DNA of 64,000 nt, from NCBI GenBank assembly GCA_951799405.1, contig OX637332.1:19101001-19165000 (forward strand). The letters are read 5' to 3'. The notes under the pieces are model-generated. The model ran no database searches. It was not told where the DNA came from and saw nothing but the letters and a program-made list of their open reading frames with translations. Both the position numbers and the translations under genes were made by a program. Shown piece after piece: positions 1-12,600 of this stretch; position 1 is the stretch's first letter, and each line of letters opens with the position of its first letter. Source of the stretch: Agapetus fuscipes (lineage: Eukaryota; Arthropoda; Insecta; Trichoptera; Glossosomatidae).

Positions 1-48
1 CTCTCGGCATGGAATGCAAGCATTCTACCAATTGAGCTACCGACCATT
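1..48 (-). repeat. tRNA-derived SINE head, cut by window edge
   Basis: Read on the minus strand this is a tRNA-like head with an A-box-like TAGCTCAATTGG. It matches the heads of the SINE copies near 25250-25312, 46954 and 47653. The rest of the element would lie to the left of the window. It is a SINE piece and not a tRNA gene. Confidence 0.6.
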
Positions 49-209
49 TTACGAGCTTGATCGTCGTCGCTACAACGCGCCAATTCTCAAGCAAGACCCA
101 GTTGCTGTAAGGCTGGATGGACCTTTGGAGACCGGTCATTGGTAAAGGTTTTATGAATTTTTCAACCCGGCGAAGAGCAAATTTGAAAATATAAATGGTA
201 TATTTTTTG

Positions 210-280
210 TGCTCCGCCGGGAATCGAACCCACAACCTTCCCATTCAGAGTCCGCAGTGTTACAACTGAGCTACGGACAT
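210..280 (-). repeat. tRNA-like sequence, second type
   Basis: The minus strand holds an A-box-like TAGCTCAGTTG and a B-box-like GGTTCGATTCC at tRNA spacing. The acceptor and anticodon stems pair poorly. This is a tRNA-derived SINE head or tRNA pseudogene, different from the main SINE family of the window. Confidence 0.45.
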
Positions 281-474
281 TATTTTAATTTAAGCAATTA
301 TTTTAATATTTTATTTAAAAAAAAGGTGCGCGGGAGCGGTGAGGCTGTGACGGGCGGGACTGGACAGGTCGTACAGTCGTAATTATTTTCGATTCTCTCC
401 GTTTTAAGGACATTGTGTAATTGTGTATGTAAAGAGAGGTTACATTTTATGCATAAACATCAATAAAATTCAAT

Positions 475-566
475 AAGTACAGGACCTTGTTGACTTTTTT
501 GGCGACCCCATAAATATCTTTCGCGACCCCACCTGGGGTCGCGACCCCAGGGTTGCGGACCGCTGG
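475..566. mobile_element. hAT-type element end fragment (GGGTCGCGACCCC repeat)
   Basis: The stretch holds repeated GGTCGCGACCCC motifs and finishes in GGTTGCGGACCGCTG, a form typical of hAT-superfamily termini. No matching opposite terminus was found to the left, so this is a fragment. Assignment rests on motif resemblance only. Confidence 0.4.
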
Positions 567-2164
567 GTTAAGAGATCAATCCTTTGAGCATTAGAAATAC
601 GCTACCCCACTCCTCATACTAAAATCCAAATTCAGTCTATCGGTAACCTTCCAACTGTCAACAGGTGTGTTACCTAATTGGAAAAAAAATCCATATAAAT
701 GCCAAACTGGGTATTTTCTAAACGTGCCAGCAAAAGAGAGTAAATGTGTTAAAGAAGGTGGAATAATATTTCACTTAAATCACTATTCTATATGATTACG
801 TTGATAAATGTATTTTTCGTTTGTCGAAATATTTTGTTCGCGAAAATGACAACCATTTTTAGAACTAGTGATGTGCAAATATATAGGTACTTGCTTCTTC
901 AAGTATGTAACTTCTATGCTCGCGGTAATTGTGAAAATCATCTCGTACACAATGAGGTCGGAACATTTTTTAATTCGGAATTTATCAGATATTTTCATAC
1001 TTTCAACAACACCAGTAACAAAGTCCGTTGCCATGGTGATTCCATGGTGATGTGTAAATAGATTGAAGACGGAGTAGAGACACGTTGCTTACATAGAAAA
1101 TAACAAAAACAATTCATATGTCGTGAGCGAGACAGCACTATAAACAATGTATGGTGTCAAAGACGTTGCATCATGTCGATTGGTACTAAATCACATTCAT
1201 AGCCCTTCCATTGAATATACTTCCATGAGTGGAGCTTACTTTTCCATTAAAACTCTTACAGTGTTATTCATTAGAATTTTTATACCAGATTTCTTTAGAG
1301 ATCTGGTTTAATTTTTCGATTTAATCTCAATTTACGAAAATGGTGATTCATAAAAACTTTATAATTCAGTTTAACACTAAACGTGTTTCAAAACATGATC
1401 ACATTTGTAAACCACCTCCGACTAGGTTTATTTCGTTCTAAACTAGATCGACATACGCAAAATGGCGATCTTCCTCATTCCCCAGCTGATCGTAATGTAC
1501 GAGATAACTTTCAGAATAAAAGATTTATGAATCAAATAAGAGTTTCAGCAATTACAGTAACTTTAAGACATTAGAATTTTATACTATAACAACAAATCTA
1601 CGGTATGCAGCAACGAAACAAATATAAAAACTGTGACAAGAAAAAAAGTGACAGATGCCGCGTCGTGTTATTTTTCAAGTCGCCAATTTTGTAAAACTGA
1701 CACTTTTCTTGTAGTTTCTTCGTGATGCCTACAGCCAAAACCTGAAGTCACAATGAAGTCATGCTTTGAAAATACTTATTTCCATTTTTGGTTCATTCGA
1801 AGTCGCAGTCGACATGAGTTTGACAGCTGGAGTGTCGAGAAACGTTCGGGAGGGGGCGTTTACCCGAATGCTTCCGAGCGTCTCCGAAAGTTATCAAAAA
1901 TCATGCAAAAACCCACAAAAACCTCAAAAAAATTCATAGACACCTAAATACCTACAGAAATGTCGAGCATTTCGTATTTTTTCATACAGAAAAAGCTACC
2001 GGAAGTCTGTTTAAGCAGGATTCGGTAAACCAAAAAAAATAATGCACGTATTTCGCTAATGAATCACCTTTTTATTTATTTTGGTTTAGCGGGCTGGTAA
2101 AAATTTAAATTGGTTTCTCAAAATCTCGCACTAAACAGGTATGGGCGGAATCTAATGAATAACA
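567..2164. other. No recognisable gene
   Basis: AT-rich sequence with only short spurious open frames. It lies upstream of the first visible syd exon and is probably intron of that gene. Nothing in it was recognised. Confidence 0.5.
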
Positions 2165-3022
2165 CTGTTATTTTGTGTTCTGAATGATGAATGGAGTTCA
2201 TAATTTGAGAGAAGCAATCACTTTTCTCTATACTTTGGATTTATTATCTATTCCTGGGGTCTTTGTTTTGCATTTTTCTATTCTATGGTCATTTCTGCTC
2301 TTTTGTTTGCATCCCAGTTGATACGTTTTTTCATAAGCTAATAAAACACCAGGCAGAAGTTACCTGAAGCGCTATTCTGCTAAATTCCTTACGACCTTAA
2401 GGCGACGAGATAGCGATTTATAAAAATTCAAAAAAATAAGGTGTATGGTGATTTTTTATCTTTGGAGTTCTTTTGCAAGCGCTAGCAAACTCTTAGGATT
2501 GATATTCCAAAGTGTAAGGAATTTAGCAGGATAGCGCTTCTGGACGCCAGACATCTATAGAGACATTATAAGAGTTTTAATGGTAGGTAAAACTCCCCCG
2601 TATTCTGGATGATGTCTGGAGTCCATATTGTGGGAGATTTATCTATTACCTCCCGGTGACGGAGTGACGTCTTTATTTTTTATTAACTGTTTGAATTAAA
2701 CTTGCTAGGGAGGGATCTTCTTGAGCTGTATGTATTAGCAGTTCTTTCTGAATTTTCTGCGATGCAACCAAAGATTTTGTGCTACCGCATAATATGGCCT
2801 CTACTTCTGTCAATTTCATGTAATCTTTACCCATCCTCTATTATTGTTTTTGTTACTGACCTTATTAGACCTCTAGTGAACAGATCAAACAACTTTTTGT
2901 CCTCCTCGCTTGATAGATTGATTAAGTTTCTAATCCAGAAAACTGGGTTGACATTGCGTAACAAAAAAAGACAATGAAATCACAGAATAGAGAAATAGTG
3001 ATTGCTTCTCTCAAAATATGAA
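2165..3022 (-). mobile_element. Degenerate DIRS-like retroelement relic
   Basis: Both ends carry diverged versions of the terminal repeats seen at 7442 and 19069 (TGTTCTGA near the left end, GTGATTGCTTCTCTCA near the right). The internal block GGTAGGTAAAACTCCC is at about 2582-2597. On the minus strand, about 2960 down to 2850 translates to a recombinase segment with NVNPVFWIR, matching the same motif in the copies at 7442-12134 and 19069-20943. Stops and frameshifts abound. A separate TIR element is nested at 2366-2541. Confidence 0.7.
2366..2541. mobile_element. Small TIR element nested in the DIRS relic
   Basis: Near-perfect inverted repeats of about 25 bp begin GAAGCGCTATTCTGC and end GCAGGATAGCGCTTC. 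The flanking DIRS sequence resumes exactly on both sides when compared with the intact copies (ACCT before, GGAC after), so this is an insertion of about 175 bp. No transposase is encoded. Superfamily not assigned. Confidence 0.65.
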
Positions 3023-3024
3023 CT

Positions 3025-3234
3025 GATAGGTTGGTATGAGGCTGACCCCTAGTACTGTTAAAATTGGATCACATTTGGTAATGCCACCCCAGTTTCAAAG
3101 AAAGGCGGCAGGAGTTGCAAGGTTTATGTTCATGTGAGGTTTTTTATTTGTATGCACCCATGCAGAATGTGTAGGCGCGAACCTACATGGGCCTGTTTGT
3201 GGGCATGAATTAAATATGAATATTAAATATTCTC
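3025..3234 (+). repeat. R220 dispersed repeat, copy 1 (subtype B)
   Basis: Starts at ATAGGTTGGTATGAGG. It carries the subtype B signature GGCGGCAGGAGTTGC and the core AGGCGCGAACCTACATG. It abuts the right end of the DIRS relic. The 3' microsatellite is missing. Confidence 0.75.
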
Positions 3235-3446
3235 GCATTGTTCTTGCTTGTTATTACAAAATCTCGATTTTCCCAATTTTTGAGTTATTGCTCTTTATTA
3301 TTAAGCGTGCGATATTATTTAAGTAAAATTGTGCAATCATTATTTTGTAGTGATGCAATTTCATTTTTAGTTTTATTATGAATAATATGTTATTCTACCT
3401 GATTTTGTCACTATGTGTAACCATTTGATTCATGTTAAATCTTCAG

Positions 3447-3618
3447 TCCGATGCCTGGCGAGTGTTGGTTCGTCCGTGTGGTGTGGGCATCGTAGTAAGA
3501 TCCACGTGCTGGAGCCGCAATCGCTGCGACTGCTTCACTGTTTGGAGGCGCATCCAAGGCGGGAGAGTCAAGTCAGGCAGCTGGCCCCTCTGGGAGACGG
3601 TGTTTGGGTCTCCATTAG
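3447..3618 (+). CDS. syd: syd exon a
   Basis: The acceptor is AATCTTCAG and the donor is ATTAG/GTATTT. The exon starts in phase with two bases of a codon and encodes [14 protein letters not shown] through GDGVWVSIR. It joins to the next exon at an AG/A arginine codon. Confidence 0.92.
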
Positions 3619-6600
3619 GTATTTTTTTATAATTTTAATTCATATTTTTTTCTTTTTTTTTAATGCTGGCCGTTAAGGCTATGGCTTTCAAAATTTTAAT
3701 TTTCACTTTTTTTTTTATAGAATATGTTTTGTAGGTTTTAATTTAAATTTTATTTAATGGTTTAGTTATTAATTATTCCTTTTATATACTTAAATTTAAT
3801 TAATTGTTTGTATTCCTTGACTTATAGGTTGGTATGAGGCTGACCACCCATACTGTAAAAAATGGTACACTTTGCCAATGCCACCCCTGTTAGAGGGAAG
3901 GTCAGCAAGATTTGCAGGGCTTATGTTCATTTGAGATTGGGTTTTATATTGTAGGTTCACATGCGGCATGCAAACTTAAACGTGTCTGCTTGTGGGAATA
4001 CATTTAATATAAATCTTAGATGTAATATATCTTTGCAACTTGGATTATAGATTATTATAGATTATAGATTACTTTTGCCAATGAATAGAAGGAATGTGCA
4101 AATTTCAGGCCAATCTGATTCAGCGGGTGTCAAAATAGCTTATCTTTTGGTTTATTTGATGTGGAATGACCCTTTAGTATTTTTTGTTACATGTGTTAAC
4201 AGTCAATATTAAATGCATCTCCACAAGCTAGCATGTGTAAGTTCACGCTTACACATGCTGTATTTGTACTAAAAAAATAAAAACCTTAGTCTGTAATGAA
4301 CACAAAGCCTACTCATACAGCCTTTCCCTGAAACAGGGGTGATACCTTTGGTCTTCAATTTTTTTGTTTGAATTACAAAATGTAGAACATATTCTTATTG
4401 AAACACTTACTGTTTACGAGAAAAATGCAAAAGTGGTTTTGGTTAAAATAACTTTTAACTTTTCAGATTGGATTCCACTCTAAGACTGTATCATGCCTAC
4501 ACGTACCAACATCTGCAAGACGTCGATATTGAGCCTTACGTCAGTAAAATGTTGGGCACAGGCAAGCTGGGCTTTTCATTTGTGAGGATCACAGCCCTCA
4601 TAATAAGCTCAGGTCGCTTGTGGATCGGCACAGGAAACGGAGTCATCATTTCTGTGCCGCTTTCTGAAGGAGGAGCTGTTCCTGCAACAGCCACTCCCAC
4701 CAGAGCTCATTTACCAGGTAAAGATATTTTTTCTGTATTGTCTTTAACCCTTTCAAGGTGTCAAGTGTAAACTTGCATACATGCGGCTGTCAATCATAGA
4801 CGTCATCCAACTTTGAACTTATCCCTGACTTCTGTGTTCAAGAATTCAAAAGTCTGAAAGTGAAATGAGCAAAACCTTTGTGATTGTTGTTCTTGAATAA
4901 CTAACATGGGACTGTTCACATTGTTTGAAGTGTCATCAATCAATTAAGGTAGGAAACAATAAATGTTTTGAAAATGTGCTTGAAAAAGTATTCCGTCCTG
5001 GGGGTGTATAATAGGTCAGGGAAAAAGTTTCTTCGCATTTTATATGAAAATTCAGGTCATTTTTTTTCAAAGTTAATTTAATTTACTTACAGTATATACC
5101 TATGTGCCATTTTGTTCGTAGACTATCTGCCATCTTGTAGATAGAGACATGATCCCGTTGCTGTATAAATTTTGGGACTTCTGATCAAAAAAATGCAGAC
5201 AAGTTCACGCTTGCACATGCCGCATGTGAACCTACAATATAAAAACCCAAATCTCAAATAGGCATACACCCTGCAACTCTTGCCGTCCTTCCTTGAAAAG
5301 GGGTGACATTGGCAAAGTGTACCATTTTCTACAGCATGAGTGGTCAGCCACATACCAACCTATAAGTCAAGTCATCAGTAAACCTTAATTTTTCTATTGA
5401 CAACAGGTGGTGGGGCTCACGCTGGTGTCGTTCCATATTGTTCGATGGCCCACGCGCAGCTTAGTTTCCATGGTCATCGAGATGCTGTGAAGTTCTTTGT
5501 GGCTGTGCCAGGAGCTGGTGGAGGCTCTCCGTCTCTTACTCCAGCTCCAATGCTAGTGATGTCGGGAGGAGAAGGCTACATTGATTTTAGAATAGGTAAG
5601 TTCTTATTGTAGAAATTGTCTACGTTATTTTATAATGTGGCACATTAATACAATGAAATGATCATAACCTTTTTCTGTGAAAGATGTTATAATCATTCAT
5701 CTGTATTCATTTTTATTTCACCAAACTTAAGTTTTTATTTTCATTTACCTTAAGAGATTTTAATTACTTTTTTTATCTAAAATAGTTGTGACATTTTATT
5801 GTTAGAACATGCATGGGATATATTTTTACATTGTGCGTTTTTGTAGCAAACAAAATGTATTCAAGTATTTTTTATGCTTTATAGATATTATTAGAAATCA
5901 GACAGCTTCTTGCTTTTAGAACATAGATCAAATTACACGCTAAAATTTAGAATCCAAACACTAAATTTTTTACAGATTCAACACAATTCCGGATTTATTT
6001 ATTCGCAAGTACCATTTGTTAACAAAATAAACTTTTTAACTTTTATAAAACTATTTCAGATAAGAGTTGAAGTAACTTTAAATTTTGTAACAATTGAAAA
6101 AGAAACAAACATTAATGTTCTTATTTTAAGTATTTTTAAAAGCAAATTAAACATTTCACAATTCAATCAATTTTAAAATCCAATCACAATTTGTGCATGT
6201 GTAATTAAGTTGTTATAGAAACAAATTCATAGTATTTTATTTATTTATTTAATTGTTAGTATTATAGCAAATTCATTTTTACTCTTTTTGTATAAAAAAT
6301 ATTATTTTATGTCATTAGATTTTTCTTATATTTTTGAAGTGATGAAATAATTAATCTTCAAGGTGAGGAGTTGTTATGTAGGTCACACAGATATAATATC
6401 TCCATCTGTGCTTAAAATCAAGCAGACACATATGCTGTCCCATACACATTATATTATGAAAGTTTATTTGCATTAACAAAGTTGTAATTGCAAATGAATA
6501 AACTTTATAAAATGGGAATGAAATTTGGCAAAAGTGAAAGGAAAGTTGGCTATAAATCATACTACTTATAATAACAGTGATCATTGTAATGAAGCCGTAC

Positions 6601-9600
6601 AATTTATTCAAAAGAAGAAAGAATGTTGATTTTCCATTATATCAAAAGACTGTTTTCATGAAACCAGCATAAAACTGAAGGAAACAGAAGATTTTGGTTG
6701 CATTTGGATACTTTATTCAAAAGAATCAGAACAATTATGTAGTTCATTGAAACTTAATAGAAATAAAAATATGAAATTATTCCTTATTATGAATTAAAAT
6801 AAATCAAGCTGTATTATTCATAAGTAAGTACATAGAATCTTGATTGCTTCATCACTAGTTTCTAGATGTGTTTGTTTTTGTTTCCATTAGAAGAGCATGC
6901 GGACGATGCACGGGATGTCGCTTCCCACCTGATAGTTTGGCAGATACTTCCAGATACCTGATAATCCTCCGGCTTCTTTTGCTTGTTACCATTTCACTAC
7001 GAGAAACATATCAATGGTTTGTTGAGTATAAAATGGTTCCATAAATTAGTATGTACATTTGGATGGATAATAATGATCATAAGCCATTCAGAAAGACAGT
7101 TTTAAGTTTTCAGTAACAATTTTAATTTGGCCAATGAATGCCAAAGATTTGTGCAAAATAGAATGCACATTATATTTGTACAAATTTTCCTGTGACTGTT
7201 AGTGTTAGTGTTTTATTGCAATTTAAAGTTAGTGTTTTTTTTTTTACGAAATCTTTTCTGAAAGCTACTTTTCAATTTAATAACTAGGCAATTGGCCCAA
7301 TTTTCATATGCTTAGTTTTTTTTATTCAGTTAACATTTTCTTATTTTTTGTTGAAACTACCAGCATTTACAGAAGATAAATTCTAAACCTCAAAAGAAAG
7401 AACCAAAGTTTTAATACTCAATATTTGTTCGGTAAATGCGTATTATGTGTTCTGAGAGATGTCTGGAGTCCATATTATGAGAGAAACAATCACTTTTTCC
7501 CTTTTATGTGGTTTTTTAGTCTATTCCTGGGTCTTTGATTTGCACTTTTTTTACACTTTAGGCACTTTTCTACTCTATGGTCGCTTTTTCCCCATTTCCT
7601 GTTTCCTTATTTCCAGTTCCCCCATAACCCGGTCGCCATTTGTCAATAAAGCGTCATTTTTCCCTTGTGGTCACATGTCAGTTGAATTCACCTTCGAAAA
7701 TTTGAGTGAATTGACAATATTCCTGGGCAAAAACATTTAAAAGAGTGTTATTTTACCATCTTGTGTCCTTGTGAACAATTAAAAACTAAAACAGGTGATA
7801 TTGTGGTGGTTAAAAGTTCGCATACGTATTTTTGTTGGTTATGCCACGCTGTCATATTTACGAAAAACGTTTTTCGTTATTTTAACGGAGTTTTTACTTT
7901 AGATAACATCAAAATCAGTGTTATGAGTTGTGATAACAAAAAAGGGCCACCTCCCGCCGAAATCTCACAGGATTCAGGTGATGTGGATGCATTGAGGTAT
8001 ATATACTAGAGACGTAACGTTGCTCGAAACACGTAGCACCCTGTAGTAAGTCAAAAGTCGTACTCGAGAAAAACCCGATTTTGAGGCTCGTCAGTCTCAC
8101 GCAGACTTACACAGCGAACGGACGTGACAGGTGGTAATACATATTGCCATAAATGTCTAAATATTGTGATTGGAGTTTTCAAACACCATTGTTTGTGAAC
8201 TTGATCAATTATACAACATGCACAAATGAAAAAAACACAACATACTAGCACAGATTAATTATTAAAACAATTTATTTTTGAAAAAAATAAGTTTTTCTTA
8301 AATATATTTTAATTAATGTTACACATTTGACACCGACAATAAGGTTGTATACTGCCGGGTTGCTGGTTGAAGACTTGCTCATATTATTTTTAAAAGTAAA
8401 GGACTAAAGTTACATTTCATTTTAATCTGCCATTCATTTTTAATAGTATTACTGTAGGGGAATTTTATATCAGAGAATTATGACATCCAGCCCTTTTTGT
8501 CGTGTTTGAAGTCTGCCATGTGTTTGCTAAAATTATTGCTATCTCGTTTTAACCTGAGAGTACAGTGCGCGTTATTCGATGCAGAAGCTGGATAAAAACT
8601 GATTGTCTCCTTGCATCTGCATTAAAACGTTTCCAACGGACTTCGGCTTGACATTTTTTTCCTGATTGTATGATGGTTGCAACTCTATAGTATATATCTC
8701 AATGTGTGGATGTAAAAATGCGGATATGACACTTCGGAATCAGGTTCACCGCCGCGGCGTCAGAAACGGCTTAGGGTTGTCTTGGACCCAAGGATAGATT
8801 ATCTGGTTTCCCAGAGGGAGCCACTTAATGCTATACCAGACGAGTCCTTCGCCCGAAATGGACTCTCAAATAAAGGAAATGACCGAATCCGGAGTTATAG
8901 AGGCAGCGGAGTCATCTCCCAGCTTCTTATCAAAAATGTTCCTAACACTCAAATCGGACGATTCCCCGAGAATGATTTTCAACCAAAATCGTTAAAACTT
9001 CTTCCTAGACCCGGCTCCGTTCGAACTCATAAGCCACTACAAAGTGTCAGAGTTTCTTATCAAAAATGTTCCTAACACTCAAATCGGACGATTCCCCGAG
9101 AATGATTTTCAACCAAAATCGTTAAAACTTCTTCCTAGACCCGGCTCCGTTCAAACTCATAAGCCACTACAAAGTGTCAGAGTTTCTTATCAAAAATGTT
9201 CCTAACACTCAAATCGGACGATTCCCCGAGAATAATTTTCAACCTGAAATCGTTAAAACTTCTTCCTAGACCCGGCTCCGTTCAAACTCATAAGCCACTA
9301 CAAAGTGTCAGAGGTTCTGCAGCCAAACGATTGGTTGTCGAAAATAGACCTATCGCAAGCTTACTTTCATCTCCCAATAGCACATCGGAGATTTTTGCGA
9401 CTGGTCTATCGAGGAGAATTACTTCAGATGACAAGTCTGCCCTTTGGCCTTTCATCTGCCCCCAGAATGTTTGCAACCCTCACAAATTGGGTAGCCCAAC
9501 TACTTTCTGCTGCGACGAGATATCCGGACAATCGTTTATCTCGACGACTTCCTCCTTGCGAACCAATCCAAGGACGATCTTTGTCGACAATCGCATCTTT

Positions 9601-12600
9601 GGCCTTTCATCTGCCCCCAGAATGTTTGCAACCCTCACAAATTGGGTAGCCCAACTACTCACTGCTGCGACGAGATATCCGGACAATCGTTTATCTCGAC
9701 GACGTCCTCCTTGCGAACCAATCCAAGGACGATCTTCGTCGGCAATCGCATCTAGCAGTAGATATCCTACAATCTCTGGGGTGGTATGTAAATCTCCAGA
9801 AGTCAGTGCTCTTCCCCACTCAACAATTAGAGTACTTGGGAATCGTTTGGGACACGCATAACAATTGCAAATTCCTTTCTTACCGGAAGCAAGAGGCATT
9901 GTGCCACTCACTTCGAGCAATACTGACTTCTCGAAAATGGTCCTTAAAACTGGCGGAAAGTCTCCTAGGAAGACTAAACTTTGCCAGCTTCATGGTCGCC
10001 TCCACTGCAGACAATTGCAGATAGCGAGCAGGTCACTGAAGCACCTGTCACCAAGAAGGTCTTTCTTACCGGAAGAAAGAGGCATTGTGCCACTCACTTC
10101 GAGCAATACTGACTTCTCGAAAATGGTCCTTAAAACTGGCGGAAAGTCTCCTAGGAAGACTAAACTTTGCCAGCTTCATGGTCACCTCCACTGCAGACAA
10201 TTGCAGATAGCGAGCAGGCCACTGAAGCACCTGTCACCAAGAAGGTCATGACAAATGACCGAGGACAGCTTACAAGTAATAGAGTGGGGGATAGGGAATG
10301 CGAACGAATCAAGTTCCATCCACAGGGAAACCTGCGAACGTTTCTTGACAACAGATGCGTCAGACTAAGCTTGGGGAGCAACTCTGGACGACTTGATGCT
10401 GTCAGGACAGTGGACCGTTCAAACAAAAGAATCGGCACTCCAAACGAAAAGAGTTGTTCGCTGTTTTCACAACCCTGCAACGCACAGCGCACAACCTTTC
10501 TGGCTCCGAAATTCAGGTACAATCAGACAACAAGACAGTAGTCGCCTACATCCGCAAGGAAGGGGGCACCAGATCCAAAACACTCCTAAATCTTACCCAA
10601 AATCTGTTGACTCTGGCAGGCCAATGGGAGATCTCGCTAACAGCGCAGTACCTACCGGGAAGATACAACGGAGACGCGGATCACCTATCAAGAGGAAGAT
10701 CCCCTCCAGAGTGGCATCTTTTATCAACAGCAACAAAGGCCATTTTCAATCATTTCGGAGTACCAGATATAGACCTGTTCGCATCCACGACGGCACACAT
10801 GAGTTCAACTTACGTATCCAGAGACTCCACAGACTCATGCTCAATCTTTCAAAACGCGGAAGAGAAAAGACTGCTCCTGTCAGGATGGAGAGCTTCCACA
10901 CTCAACACATATAAACCTGCTTGGCAAAGATGGTGCCGCTGGATACTGGCGGAAAATACCCATCCCAACACATCATCTCCTAATCAATTGGCAAGGTATC
11001 TAGCGCAACTGTTCATAAACAAAAAACTGTCATACAGGACTATACTGGTACACAAGTCAGCCATCGTAACCTTCTGCAACCCAATGATGGAAAAGAATCT
11101 CAGCTCAGATTTCCTAGTGAAACATACATTAAAAGCCATAGCAATGGTAAGGATTAACTCTCCTAAGTCCCCTGTGTGGAATTCGCAGATAGTGAAAGAC
11201 TGGCTAGTCAGGAACACTCCTCGTTCAGATTCTCTCTATGAAGTTGCGTGTAGAACAGCAATCTTACTTCTGTTATCCTCAGGAAGAAGAGTACACGATC
11301 TGACCTTGCTAAATATCACAGAAGGAAACATTCTAGACGAAGGCACATCAATTGTGTTAATTCCATTTGTTGGATCAAAAACAGATACACTTCTGGAATC
11401 CAAGGAACACAACGTCAACCCAGTCTTCTGGATAAGGAAGCTGATTGAACTATCACGCGAAAGGAGATCAGGACAAAATATTTATAACCTGTTCATCAGC
11501 ACCCGAGGACAAGTGAAGGCAGCTACAAGAACAATCATAGGAGGATGGGTAAAGAACACGCTAAAATCAGCAGGAGTAGAGGCCACTGCCGGCAGCACAC
11601 GTTCAGCGGTCGCATCACTTAATTAGCTGGAGAACTACCCAATAGAAAACACTTTCAGAAAATGCTATCAGAAAGAGATGTTGAAACATACAGCTCCAGA
11701 AGATCCCTCCCTATTTCAACCAGTTAATATCAAATAAAGACGTCCCCGGTCACCAGGAGATAATAGACAGATCTCTCATAATATGGACTCCAGACATCTC
11801 TCAGAACACATAATGGGGGAGTTTTACCTACCATTAAAACTCTTATTATGTTTCTATAGATGTCTGGAGTCCAGGTAACCCCTACCTGGTGTATTATGAG
11901 CTTTATGACAAATGGCGACCGGGTTATGGGGGAACTGGAAATAAGGAAACAGGAAATGGGGAAAAAGCGACCATAGAGTAGAAAAGTGCCTAAAGTGTAA
12001 AAAAGTGCAAATCAAAGACCCAGGAATAGACTAAAAAACCACATAAAAGGGAAAAAGTGATTGTTTCTCTCATAATATGGACTCCAGACATCTATAGAAA
12101 CATAATAAGAGTTTTAATGGTAGGTAAAACTCCCGCATTTTTTTTAAAAGAATAGGAAGTAAAACTTTTTCTGCAGATGTGTGAACTGTTTAAATGATAT
12201 TTCTCCTCAGTTTTTGGTAATGTAAGTATTTCAATAAGACCTTAGAATATACTCACTTTTAATAAAAGAATCTTATCCAGACATGAATGCTGTAATGAAC
12301 TTAAAACTGTTTTTGAATGGCATTAAGGCGTGTTATGAAGGTAAATCTGCCGTTTTTGTTTCTTACACTTTATGGTCTTAGCAAAATAGTTACAGTAATG
12401 AAAAAAATCAAGAATGTTTACTTATTTTTTATCTTAATTATAAAGATTGAACAAAATATATAACTTAAGAATTGCCACCACAAAAAAATTACAAAAAAAA
12501 ACTCGTTTTTTTTACATTTTTAGCTTTTTTTTCGTGTGTGCTGTATTTTGGAATTTTGTTTTTACTTTTTAATTACAGAACTATACATTGTTTAGGTTCC

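Larger units (their letters stand above)
8820..9865 (+). pseudogene. DIRS-like reverse transcriptase, broken
   Basis: Fragments in several frames spell a reverse transcriptase: [19 protein letters not shown], then [21 protein letters not shown], and an active-site YLDD at 9537-9548. YLDD appears again at 9692-9703 because of a 155 bp tandem duplication. The N-terminal part is present three times in 130 bp steps. The duplications shift the frame, so no full-length polymerase can be translated. [10 protein letters not shown] downstream marks the connection region. Confidence 0.85.
7442..12134 (+). mobile_element. DIRS-like tyrosine-recombinase retroelement, defective copy
   Basis: The left end ATTATGTGTTCTGAGAGATG and the first ~250 bp recur inverted at about 11765-12090. 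An internal complementary region (11765-11870) contains sequence from both termini. This inverted terminal plus internal complementary layout is diagnostic of DIRS retroelements. Inside are a gag-like start (about 7925), a reverse transcriptase, an RNase H and a tyrosine recombinase, all on the + strand. Frames are broken by tandem duplications (8924-9314, 9446-9755, 9876-10247), a probable insertion (7991-8703), and a stop plus a deletion in the recombinase. It lies in the syd intron in the sense direction. It cannot be autonomous as it stands. Confidence 0.88.

Noticed and set aside
792..1061. Overlapping 60-90 codon frames on both strands near 800-1060
   Set aside because: No known domain, no splice context, and both strands are equally open. 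Not supported as a gene.
2702..2977. 91-codon + strand frame
   Set aside because: It is the antisense shadow of a decayed recombinase segment on the minus strand.
9196..9861. 221-codon frame across the DIRS RT region
   Set aside because: It arises from the frame shift caused by the duplications; the motif-bearing RT frame is a different one.
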